DNA of 64,000 nucleotides from Diplosphaera chodatii (Eukaryota > Chlorophyta > Trebouxiophyceae > Prasiolales > Stichococcaceae), in NCBI GenBank assembly GCA_032358165.1, contig JAALGY010000053.1, positions 2,418,001 to 2,482,000 of the forward strand. The letters are read 5' to 3'. The notes below the pieces were generated by a model. It was not told the DNA's origin. It ran no database searches and saw only the letters and a list, made by a program, of their open reading frames with translations. The position numbers were made by a program, and so were the translations under genes. Shown here piece by piece: positions 11,616 through 22,654 of this stretch (position 1 is its first letter; each line of letters begins with the position of its first letter).

Positions 11616-13005
11616 TCATGCGTCATCAAAGACCGTGCGCTTTGCCTTCTTGGGCAGCGCGTCTGCCAAGCTGTCATACGCGTAGTCGATGCCCGCCGCG
11701 GCGATCGCTTTTTGTCGCACCTGTGAGCATTGAACCCGACATTAGTCAAGGGCCTGCTGGTGTGGCCTGCGTGAGCCCCTCAGGTCCGGCTCACAGCAGT
11801 GCCAGGGTGAAGAGTGAGGAAAAAGCACATCATTCGCAACATGTATGCTGCGTGACACTGGAGAGTGCAGCGAAGCAGACCTTGTCCCGCTTAAGGGCAC
11901 GTGCTACACGCGCATCTGATTCGCTGCCGCTGCGGTCTTTGTTGTGCTTGGCAGCCGCCATCGACCGCCATGGCTTCTGCTTGAACACCTGGTTCGCGCC
12001 TGAATCAGGAGGAACGCCACTCATCATCACCAGCTGCTTCTCATGTGGTCGTTTGTGCTCATGCAGCGGCACTGCTCCCCGTATATGCGGCAGACCTGGG
12101 ACTGCGAGCACCGCTCACCCTTCATGAGCTCGGGGTGCACGTCCTTCTGCTTCACGACGTGGACCTTCAGCTTCTGCGCAAACATCATGTAGCCGTCCAT
12201 AGCCTGAGCCGCGATTGGCGCCACCTGTGTGTGCAAAGTTTTCCGGTGGCATTCACCGTCACCAGGTGAACAAAACCAGCTGCATAGGTCTGGACGCGCA
12301 TCTTTTGCCGAGTCGCGGATTGCAGACGCAGAAGTTACTGTGCAGTGCTGCTGCAGCATGCACCGTGCGACATCCTGAGTCACTTGCGTCTCTGCACCTC
12401 GGGGTGCTTGAACTCCAGGAAGGCATAGCCTTTGGACTGGGCTGTTTTCTTGCTGCGTGACATCCGCACGTGCTTCACATCCCCGAACTGCGAGAAGAAG
12501 CCTGCACAGTGTGCCAAGAGCCATGTGAAAATCTCAGCACCGACTTGAGCGTCCTTGCTGCTTGAAGCAAGGGCTCCCTTGCACCATGATACGACAGGCG
12601 CTCTTCATGCTGTCGCCCAAGCATGCCTTTCATTTCCTTCTCGTAGAAACCATGAGGGAGGTGCCTGTATCAGAGAGATATGCAGTGAGACGGCAGCTGA
12701 TGCTTGTGAGCGGCGGGTGCGATGAGGATGGCCTTGCAAAGATATACACAAAGTAGGGACTTCTGCCAGTCATCTGCACTGTTGCTTGCTGAATGTGACG
12801 TTGCCAAACCGCCGGCGCACCCGATGTACAGGATGCCGCTCAATTCATCACCCGTTGCCTCCGCTGCCACGCTGCTGCCTGCTTCACCACCGCGGTTTAC
12901 TGTCTGCTCCTGTGCATTCTGCCTGACCGTCTTCGCCTTCCCTGCCTTCCTTTTCTTTGAGACGCCCACCGACATGCGTGATGTTTCCGGAACGACCTTG
13001 GGCAT
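11616..13005 (-). CDS. NIFK/Nop15-like nucleolar RNA-binding protein
   Basis: Six exons, 13005-12821, 12664-12627, 12501-12398, 12224-12119, 11999-11881 and 11720-11616, close perfectly in phase to 218 residues. The N-terminus is basic ([15 protein letters not shown]). An RRM follows at about residues 57-135: RNP2-like [21 protein letters not shown]1 [13 protein letters not shown], then [17 protein letters not shown]. After the RRM the family's basic region is recognisable, [17 protein letters not shown], and the end is [19 protein letters not shown]. Members bind pre-rRNA and act in 60S subunit maturation (human NIFK, yeast Nop15). Intron 2 has a GC donor (AAAG then gcatgc) with no in-phase GT alternative nearby. 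The ATG at 13005 is the first in frame after an upstream stop and gives a family-like N-terminus. Confidence 0.88.
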
Positions 13006-13609
13006 CCCCGTATCACCCAAGGGTGGCGGCCACTGAGGCACTGGCAACAGCGCGGACGATGCTCGTACGCACAATAGACTACTTTGGGTAGACAGGTTTG
13101 CTGTGAACTGGCGTTTGGTGCATGCAAACGCTGAAATGACATGCATTGTACGGCTGCCTTAGATGGGACAGATCTCCTCTTTCACCATGACCACAGAAGG
13201 TGGTCATTTTCGTGCTGCCTTGGTCAACTTCACCAGTGGCTGTACTCCCTTGGCTGCATTGACCAGTCAGCACCCCGGCAAGGTCCAACAAGGAATTTGC
13301 GGACTGCAGAATGCCATCTACTGTTCTCTGAGGGACAACCTTGCGCTACGTGTGTCGCAGACATTATGTTGCAACCCTCACGAGCGCTGATCGAAATATG
13401 AGATGAGCATTGGAACAATACCATTTGCTGTGCGACCAGCTAGGAGCACTGCACTGCAGGCATAGCAAGTGGGGAACCTATTCAGCAGACTTGCAAATCA
13501 AATGGCCTATGCTGTACAATTGCTGTGAGCTGCATCTTTTCGGCGCGCCCGCAGTGGCTTGCACCTGCAACACGGTCGCCGCTAGGGCAACTGACTAAGC
13601 GAGCGCGGC
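13006..13609. promoter_or_regulatory. Divergent region between the NIFK-like and plastid membrane-protein genes
   Basis: About 600 bp separate two divergently oriented genes. No supported gene is seen, and short open frames lack splice support or coding composition. Promoters for both neighbours should be here. AT content is higher than in the flanking exons (for example around 13390-13530). Confidence 0.4.
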
Positions 13610-16600
13610 ATGTGGTGCACAGGCCAGGCGACCATCTCGGCACCAATCAAGATCGTATCACAGGCAGCCTTTGTCAGGCTGCACAGAAGGATGTCGAAGC
13701 AGTGCGCCATCAGCAACCCGCTGCAGAAGCCGTCCGTCAGGTGCGGCGATCTCTCAAAACCTGGCGTGTGCGGATGCCAATCTGCCAGCGTTCACGTTTT
13801 TGGAAAGGCATGATTCACCATCAGAAGTGTGGCCAGCGAAGTTGGAACCATCAAGACTTCATGGTGCCTGTTGAGGTGGTGCGTGCGTGTACCCCGTATG
13901 ACCCTGCTGGCTGTCCGCAGGCAGCGCAGGGGCAGGGTCGCATCCAGCAACGACGACGGCAGCGGTCCTGCAAAGCATGACGCGAACGCGCGGGCCAGGC
14001 AAACTGCACAGCGGGCGCGGGAGCACATCAACAGCGCTGGCGAGGACGTCAGGCATGTGTTGTCCACATGTACCTGAGTCAGGACCCCATCGTCATGTCA
14101 TCTCATCATTCGAAAGCACGAGGGTGGCAACAGGTGTCCGCCGTTCACAGCGACATCAGTGTGTTTGCTGAGCAGCAGCAAGGCGCCGCGGTCGCTGCGC
14201 ATCCAGTGCCAGCGTCCCTCAGCCCTAAACCTCCTGCAGGCACACGGGCGACAAGGTGCGGGAGGCGGTGGACGAGGTTCGGCACCCCGACAATGGCCTG
14301 AGCTCCGTGACGGAGAAGGTGGAGGAGGTCCAGGACAGCTTCGAGCATGCGCAGGTGCACTGTTTCATATCGTCGTAGTACTGCACTGTAGTGTTGGACT
14401 GTCACGCGTATGTGCAAGCTATCAGGAAGGAGGTACACCCTTCCTGCCTCCACCCCTGAGGCATGCCGCGCTCAAAGCCAACCTGGCTCGATGGTACAGT
14501 TGCTGAGTGTGTACTGATCAAGCGCACGCACCGGCCTGCAGGAGGAAGCCAGAGAAGCAGTTGCATCGCCGGTGGAGGCCATTGCGGACTCGCTCGATGA
14601 GCAGGCGACTGAAGATGACAAGGGGGGCGGGAAGCTGCGGTCGGCAATCCAGGGCGAGTTTGGCGAGTATGACTTCGATGATGCGCAGCTCCAGGTGTGC
14701 TCTGTAGCGTTCAGCTCGAGGGTGGCATCTCCTGGAGCTGCTCTCCATCTCTCTGAGCGCCAACCAGCCCCTGACCCTGCAACCGTGCAGGGTCACGGCG
14801 TCATTGCTTGCAGGCGGCATGATCGTCAGAAAGCAGGTTCAGCAGACTGCTGCAACAGCAGTGATTGGTGACGCAGGTGATCGACAGGCTGGTGACAGGA
14901 ATCCGCGGCTGCGCAGTCGCATCAGGCGCCGTGGCTGTTCTGGAGATCCTCACCACCCTTGGCAAGGTGAGCAGGATTGCAGACTGTTAGCGACAGTGCA
15001 GCGGGCTTCTGAGCTGTGGCCATCACGCAGTATGTTTTGCAATCCTTCATTTGCCTGCCAGCAAGGTCGCGGGCACTCGAGCTCTACTTGTGGCTGCAGG
15101 CGCTGTACGGCGGGAACACCCAGGACGCGGTGCTGATCGTGGGCGGCGTGCACATCAACAACTTTGCGGTCATTCTGGACTACGGGCTGACGAGCGTGCT
15201 GCTGTTCATGGCCGCCAAGTCCTTCAAGCGCGTGCTCAGGGGCAGCGAGCACCAGCTGCAGTTCGTCATGCAGGTGCCTGACATCCGAGATGTCATCCGG
15301 GGCGTATGGCGGTATATGGTTTGCAGGATGGACGCAGCGTTACACTGCATGACACACTGGTGCCCGCTGAGGCTGCCGAATGCCAGTGCAATCTGGGGCC
15401 AGCACCGACTCTACACCAGGGGAACTGATCACTCAGCAAAACCCTCGCTTCTCTTGGCGCAGGGGCTGCTGCAGCTGGGCTTCGTGTTCATGCAGGCGTC
15501 CACCATCACCGCGTCCATGGGCGTCATCCAGCTGCTGCAGGCCGCCCGCCGGTGTGCTGCTAGAGGTTGCATTCTACAAGATGGTGCCAGCCCTGAAGAA
15601 TTCTGTGTGGAGTTGCACGCCCGCATGGCACAGTCGCGCTGCCACTGTGACAAAGCATACAAATGTAGCCGCCGTAGGGTTGGACCAACACGCACTAGGG
15701 CGTACAATCTTCCCTCATTGGTGGCCACCTAGCTGTCGATGCATGCACTCAGGTGGCCGCCGCTCGTCACGTGGGTGACTGGCATCTCAGCCATGGCCGC
15801 CGGCGTGCGTGCGGTTGCCCTTGCGCGTGTGTTAAGCAGGTAAGACAAGTCAGAGCTACGAATCCCTGGGTGCCTGCTTGCACGCTTAGCACGTCTGTTT
15901 GTTCTTCTTGCAGTCTGCCTCTCTTGTGTGCAAGACTGCGCTAACCCATCTGCAGCGTCGCAGCATACACAGCGGGGTAGTGGCAACAGCAGACGAGCGT
16001 CTTCCGTTCAGTACACAGCAACCCTTGCTGTTGCACGAACAGGTACACGCCAGGCAGCGGGAAGGCACTGGCGGTGGTGCTGGCGATGCGGGGCGGCATG
16101 GCGGACAACATCCGCCGCCGCATGCACTGGGCCGACCGCCTGGCGCTCAACGTGGTCGGCGGCCTGGTGCTGCCCCTCACCGTGGCCGGCGAGGAGCAGA
16201 AGGTGTGCTGTGCATCGCCGGGCCCCTGGCTCTGAGGCAACAAACTGTAAGGCTGATGTTAGGGTACGCTGGGCAGTCTGCTTGGCAGTCGGCGCTGCCG
16301 GCGTCCCAAGATTGCAACTGGCTGCCGGCGAGCAACCGAAACCGTGAAGAGGGGTTTCAGGCTATTCATTTGAAAGCCATAGGTCAGCAAGTGGCGCTTA
16401 AGGCCCCGACCGGCTGCTGTCCAGGCCACGTGCAACAATTTGAATGTTACTCGCCCTGGTCTCTGCAGTTCCCGGGGTCGAGGGAGGAGGAGGGGGTCCA
16501 GCGGGAGCCCGAGGGGGTGAAGCAGGCCAAGCGGGAGGGCCGCACCCCAAAGGTGGACACAGTCGAGGAGGCGGCCGCCCCCGCGCACGAGTACGAGTTC

Positions 16601-17766
16601 CAGCCGCAGGCAAGCGCACGATCGGGGTGCCGCCAGATGGTGCACTGACGGCTCACGGCAGCCACTGTGGGATGTGCACCGCTCAGCCGCGGCTGTGCAT
16701 CAGGCAGCAGATGTCCACACAATGTGCTGCATGCTGTGTGCATGAATGCAGCCGAAAAGCTGTCATCTTCCATGCAGCTGGCGATACGAGGAGGATTGCA
16801 CCTGCCTTTGACCAATCTGTGTGCTCAGCACCATGTCCTACCTGCTTGCAGGAGGAGCAGCTGCTGGAGCTGGTGATGAACGGCATGCGGGTGGCCGGCA
16901 TCGCGCTCGCGCTGCAGGCGCTGTCAACAGTTGCCCTAGGTAAGTGTGCAACTAGACTTACGACTGTATAGAGAGATCTGGGATCTGAGATGATTGGGCT
17001 GCCTGTGGCAACCTAAATGTCAGCCCAGGGGCTTTGCACCCTCCACCAGGGGACACCTGGAGTGGACTACATGACGAATTGGTACCGTAAGGCATGCCAC
17101 TCAGTCTCCTCCTGGCTTTGATGTGCAGCGGTGGCGACGCTGGTGCATGCGGGCGGCTGGCTGGAGCTGGGCTGGGACGCCTGGAACTTCGGCTTCCACC
17201 TGACAGACCAGGTGCCCCTGCTGTGGAGGTTGGCATCTACAGGCAGAACATATCGTGGGCACGGACTCAAGACCAAGACAACAACGCGTGTCCTGCCCAT
17301 ATTCAATGCATCGTCGTGCTTCTTGCAAGCTACACTTTTGGCTTGCAGGCATGGCGTGCAGCGCTGCTGTTTGTGGCGGCTGGCTTCTTCTGCCGGGCCA
17401 TCACGTCAGCAGGGCACGACATCGAGAACCTCATCACTGCCCTGGGCGAGCGTGGCCTTGGTGACCATTCCTACCTGTCTTGACCCTGTTTGTTTTTGGA
17501 AGGTCTGAAGCATGGCTGCGATCCTTTTGCTTGGCTCACTGTTCGGTTGGCTGAAGAGTTGGCGAAAGAATGCAGGCATGCTCTCAAGTGCTCAATGGGT
17601 CGCATAATGTTGGCAGCATGCCTTGCTGCGTAGTATCGTGGTATTGTGTCTCGCAGGTGGGCTGTTCAAACAGACGCAGCAGATCACGAAAGGGGTCGCC
17701 AGCGGCCTTGTCATCGGCTGGGTCGTGAGCGGGTACAACGTGGCGAAGCAAGTCGGCTGGATCTGA
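13610..17766 (+). CDS. Predicted plastid-targeted polytopic membrane protein, unknown family
   Basis: Fourteen exons close in phase to about 566 residues: 13610-13740, 13921-14052, 14240-14354, 14542-14694, 14877-14966, 15100-15273, 15463-15551, 15753-15839, 16043-16202, 16469-16609, 16852-16939, 17129-17228, 17330-17460 and 17657-17766. The N-terminus is rich in Ser, Arg and Gln with few acids, like a transit peptide. An acidic helical segment (EAIADSLDEQATEDDKGG) follows, then hydrophobic segments including FAVILDYGLTSVLLFMAAK, LLQLGFVFMQASTITASMG, VAGIALALQALSTVALAVA and AALLFVAAGFFCRAI. A charged loop (about 47 codons, exon 16469-16609) splits the membrane region. The C-terminus is GVASGLVIGWVVSGYNVAK. 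Two introns, 14053-14239 and 16610-16851, start with GC. I do not recognise the family; plastid envelope or thylakoid location is an inference. Confidence 0.75.
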
Positions 17767-18242
17767 GCGGCGTCACAAGTACCACCGTCGCCAAGTGGAA
17801 GTCATGGCGAGTACCGCGGGCAGAGGCAGTGGTGGAGTGAAGATAGTCACGGCATTTCGAACAATCATGCACACCCAGCCATCGACGTTCTGTAAAGTAG
17901 GGACCCATGCGACTGTGCGCATATGTTGTGCGGCAAGTCAAATGCACACCCGCTGGCTGGGTGTGCAATATGACAGATGTCGGATGCAAGTCGACCATTG
18001 GCCAGAATCCTCTTCGTTGTACACAACTATTGTCAACTTGCTGAAGACAATGTGAACTTCAAGTACTGCAGCGAAGTCACTTCCGTTCTGCCTTCCCCTG
18101 ATGCATCAACTCACCATATACCTATACAGTGACATTGGACAAACCAGCACAGAGCGCTCATGGTACACCTAGCACCCTGATAGCAGACAACACCCCCGCA
18201 CTGCGTCCTTTGCATCTTCTTCCTGAAGACTCAGTAGCACGT
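17767..18242. other. Convergent 3' intergenic region
   Basis: About 475 bp between two stop codons on opposite strands. It should hold both 3' untranslated regions. A TGTAA, the usual chlorophyte polyadenylation signal, occurs near 17892 on the plus strand. No gene is seen. Confidence 0.5.
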
Positions 18243-21200
18243 CTACCATGCCAGCATAGCAGCCAGGAAGTCGGGGCGCGAGCGCAGGAACAGCGCCGCC
18301 TGCATGCACATGCATGCAAAGGAGACTTGCGTCAGTCCATGGACTTTGCACGTGTCGCAAGCCGAAGTTCTTAGCTGGAAAGGCAGGCAGTCCAAGCATG
18401 TCGTAAACATGCCTTCTTGAAGGGGCAAAGTTCTGAGCTGATGTCCAGCGGAAATGCTATGCACCTGCCAGAGCGTTATGGAGCCACCGAAGATGCCGAG
18501 CCAGATGAAGCGGCCCTTGAGGAACTCGGCGCTCTTCTCGCCGACCCAGAGCGCAAAGAAGGTGGCCGCTGTGTTGGAGAGCGCCGGCATCCTGTGACGT
18601 CCACAGCGAGTACTTTGACTCTGCTGTTTGCGCTTGCCTAGTTGTCTCCCGTGGGTCGGCACACATAGGCAGCATGCCTGCCACAAGCTGCAGAATTGCA
18701 CCAAACACATGTGACAGGAAGGGTTCTCCCCAGCAGCAGGAGCAAGCAGAAAGGCCAGCAGCAGCGTGGCCGCACCCGTAAATGGAGCCGGCGCCGGCAG
18801 AGGCCACCAGCAGAGCGAGGTAGCCTCCGTTGGTGGCGAGCCAGCGGCGGTATGCAGCGCGGGCTGCTGCCTCGCTGCATAGACCAGCAGCAGTATGTTG
18901 GGGCAGGACATCTGAAGGGTAACTGAGGAAGCAACCTGATGCAAGCTGCGAACACAGCATTGACAGAAACCTCGACATAGCATATGCTGCAGATAGCGGT
19001 CAAACCCTAGCTGCAACATTGTCAATGTCGTCATGCGAGTCCCATTTGGGAGCAACCGCACAGCACGACAGCAAAGCAACACCAGTAGCCTGGGCATTGC
19101 TGACGGACTCCTCACGCACAACGTGTGATGACTGACCACTGCCTCTTGCTGACAGCGTTGCAATATCACACCTGTCGTGGCGGCTGTCCCACTGGTCGTA
19201 GTAGAGGCTGCAGCGGATGAGGCCCGCCAGGAACAGCGTGATGCCGCCCAGGCACGACAGGCCCAGCCGGAAGGGGTCGATGTACACGCTGTCCACATTG
19301 CCGGCCTGCAGTTGCAAGTTCTATGTTGACCACCAACCGCATGGATCGTGCAACATGCAGCACCATGCAGGGCGATGAACATGTTCTGCAAACGCGTGCC
19401 GTGCACAGCAGCTACTGGCACACAGGACAGCGTCGCCGCTTTGATGTGCAAGTACAGCGTGTGAGCACGGCGTACGGACACCCACACGCCCAGCAGTCAG
19501 ATTGAACGCACCCGCATGCCGATGAGAGCTGACAGCACAACTGCTGCGGTTGCAGCGGCGCGGGCCATGCTGTCCTTGCCGTCGAAGCCAATGTACCTAA
19601 TCATATCACATATCACCTAATCATATCACATATATAGGGTCATGCTGCATGACCCTGTCTAAAAGCTGGGAGGGTTTCTGCCGGGAGGTTTACGACCAGT
19701 GCACGTTGGGACTGCAGGCACTTGTGTTGTAGTCAAGCAAGCTTGCTGCAGTTCTCGCGCCACGATGGCGTACCAGCACAGGCCGGTAGGGAGGATGCTG
19801 AAGCCGACTGCGGAGTACAGTGAGGCCGCTGCGCCAAAGCCCAGGAGCCCGCTCTGGTACGTCACCGCCGCGGGTGCCAGCACCTGGGACAGCAGCCGGA
19901 GGACGTGGCTGCAGGTAGCTGCTTGACGGACGCTGACGTGACATTTACGTCTTTCACAGCCATGCATCAGGTCGCTAGGCATGCCCACCAGGCACAGGTA
20001 GGCGTTGAGGACTGCCGAGAAGGTGGTGGCGTAGCCGGAGGCGTCCCCCATGTGGCGCCGGGTGCTGTAGAAGAACGCCGGCAGCGCAAGCGCGCACCCT
20101 GTAGCGGCGATCAAGCCGGCGCTGTCTGCCGGGTACCGCTGCGCTGCGCCTGGCGTCAGCGACACCAGAGTCCCTTGGCATTTTCGCTGGGATGAAAATA
20201 GGATATTGCCATTTTACACTGGCAACAACCCTGCGCAGCCAGCTGTGCACCACGCAAGCCGCTGTCCTGCACACATGGCAGCTCTTAATGTGTAACAACA
20301 AACATGCGGTCGCACCTACGATGTACAAGCAGCAGCCGTAGGCGAGCGCCTCCCACAGTGGCTCGGCTGCCTTTGCCAGGCGCGCTGCCACTGCCGCTGC
20401 TCGCCACAGCAGACGGGCCGCGATCTGAGTGCAGCACACCAGCCGACTGATCATGCCTGGACATGCTGGTTGTCGTCCATCCCAACGATCACTCAGGGGC
20501 GATATGTCAGACGGTCAAGCATGCCCAGCTGACTCAACTGGAGTTCACGGTTATGCTTGCAGGAGGCAGCCGGCCGTCTACTCACGGCAACAGCTGGCTG
20601 GCAGACGATGGCGATGACGGGGCCGACGGAGATGGTGAGGCCGACGATGGCGCCCGCCCACATGAGGTTCACGAAGCTGAGCGCGCCCGCGAGGCGGGAG
20701 GCCACCCCGCGGCGCGCCTCGAACTCCTGCACAGGACTCGGAGCAGCGCTGTCAGGTCGAAGTCAGTCTGCTGCCCTGCTCTGATGGCGCGGTATCTGAT
20801 GCGCACGAGCGGTGTGTCGCATGCTGTGGCCACTGGTGCGCCTCAGCACTCCTGATGAAAAGCTTTACAAGCCCAAGTATCTGCACTGCAGGTATAAGTC
20901 AGCTGGCCTTCAAGTGCTCATCGCGGGTGCCTATGTAGCACTTGGACAGCATGCCAAGAAGTGTGGACCTCGCCATGCAGCAGTGCCTCAAGTGCACATG
21001 CTTCGAGAGGACCGACCGTGAGGCGGCTGCCCAGCTGCAGCAGGTCGTCGGCGTTCAGCTGCTGTGCGGGCATCCGCAGGATCGCTGCCGCCTCCCGCAG
21101 CGCGCCTTCCGCCGCCACCGCGCCACCTTGGCTGACTGCACACATGGACGCGCTGCATATATCACAACTGTGACATGTGAGGACGCAGGCGGCAGTCAGA

Positions 21201-21895
21201 TCGTGGTTGTTATGGTGGTGTCGATGCACAAAGTGCATTGAGGGACTAGCCCTGTTTTTTATAGCAACACAGTGCCTGAGGAGCTCAGCAAGAGGATGTG
21301 GTGAGGTGGCATGTCCAGCTGCGCACCCTGGGAGGCTTCAATGCGGCTGGCAAGCCGGCCAAGCTGCCAGGCTGCCGACATTGATTTCGGCAGCTTGTGC
21401 AGTAGTGTTTGTACCCTGCACCAACACGGCGCAGGGGCCTGGCGTAAGGGCTCAAGGACCTTCCATCAATGCATGCACTGCCTGCATCCCAGATGCCAGC
21501 ACCAGGACCAAGTACACCCTGCTCAAGTACCACAAGCATGCATGATTCTGTAGTAGGCAAGCGAAGCGTGTGGTCGAGGGGTTGATAGGATGATCTCACC
21601 CTGTAGCGGCAGGTCCGCCAAGCAGCCAGGGGTAGCGGGGTCTAGGCAGCGCCGCTGCGAACTGCTGTGGCGCTGCCGCTGCCAGCCAGCATCCGCCAAC
21701 GAACAGCGCAGGGCACAGCAGCCACTGCACGATGCGCAGCGGCGTGACCACATGCTCGCGTGGCCGCTCCAGTGCTGGGAAGTCGTCAGGTGTGGTCGCG
21801 TGCTGTGGTGCAGCGTCTATGCTTGTCTCCACACCAGGTACCGCTTCGGGCGCCGTGGCACCCTCAGCCGGAGCAGCACCATCGTTGCCCGACAT
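18243..21895 (-). CDS. Polytopic membrane protein with 8-10 predicted transmembrane segments, unknown family
   Basis: Exons 21895-21600, 21131-21017, 20726-20586, 20424-20320, 20186-19705, 19596-19512, 19305-19172, 18874-18776, 18591-18465 and 18299-18243 join in phase to about 546 residues. The acidic N-terminus (MSGNDGAAPAEGATAPEA) precedes a first hydrophobic segment, VQWLLCPALFVGGCWLAAA. Further segments include AGAIVGLTISVGPVIAIVC, LIAATGCALALPAFFYS, SLYSAVGFSILPTGLCWYA, LSCLGGITLFLAGLIRCS, GGYLALLVASAGAGSIYG and FIWLGIFGGSITLWQ. A soluble helical piece (LREAAAILRMPAQQLNADD) follows the first segment. The exon read as 20186-19705 is open throughout but may contain an unresolved short intron around 19930. 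I do not recognise the family. It is convergent with another unknown polytopic membrane protein, but I see no obvious similarity between them. Confidence 0.7.
19596..19635. repeat. 20-bp tandem duplication of a 3' splice site
   Basis: The unit cctaatcatatcacatatca is followed at once by a near-identical copy. On the minus strand each copy ends gatatgattag, so the duplication places two candidate acceptors 20 nt apart just before the exon that starts at 19596. Only the proximal one keeps the frame of the membrane-protein gene. Confidence 0.85.
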
Positions 21896-22654
21896 CGAGA
21901 CGGTCTATTAGATGCTGACGCTGGCAGCTGAACTCCTGTTGACAGCCATGAAGTGTGCACTGGGAGGTTGCCTCGACATTGCAGACTGGCTCTCCATGCA
22001 CCTATATCGCGCACCACTGTGAAGCGACAGAATACAGCCGAGTTGCAAGCTACACGCTGTCGGGTCAAAACCAGCGTGTAGAGAAGTGTTCCGAAATGCT
22101 TCAGACAGGCTGGCAAGACAACCTTGGTGCTTGTGCGTCTCTGATTGTGTGCAACAGATGGCACCTGCGGCACCTCGCCCAGTGCATCTGAGTGGGTTTG
22201 AGACCGAAATGCAGCAAATTGCGCAGAAGTGCGGCTGCATGGCCTGACCAGATCGTCATTGCAAGATGCATAACCTAAAGGTGGACCTGGTGCACCCACG
22301 TGCCTCCAGTACTGCTTCTGGCATCATGTGTCCAAGAACGGGTAGCCTGGCACTGGGCCTTACAAGGCACAGGACAGCACATGCTGTGACGGCCACAGCA
22401 GTTGCTTACATGCATGCCCCTGAAACACGTCATGCCACAGCATGTGACTGTGCTTGGCTGGTGGCTGCTGTGGATCTACAGCGACAACGAGGAAGCCGCT
22501 ATCATTGTAGGCGTGGCTCTGAACACACTTACTACCCTCCCTTGCTCGGGTCCTCAGCCTCATCCATTACAGAAACTTATCACCCCTTGTATCTGGTGGC
22601 AATCACCCTTGCAGCACGTCAGTCCTCAAGTGCTGAACACCGCACAAACCCTGT
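21896..22654. other. Intergenic region between GLG1-like 3' end and membrane-protein 5' end
   Basis: About 760 bp between two minus-strand genes. It should contain the 3' untranslated region of the GLG1-like gene and the promoter and leader of the membrane-protein gene. The open frames present have no coding-like composition. No repeat or RNA gene is recognised. Confidence 0.45.

Noticed and set aside
18243..19487. 414-codon minus-strand open frame
   Set aside because: It runs through several introns; only its last 19 codons coincide with coding sequence. The spliced exons in other frames carry the transmembrane segments.
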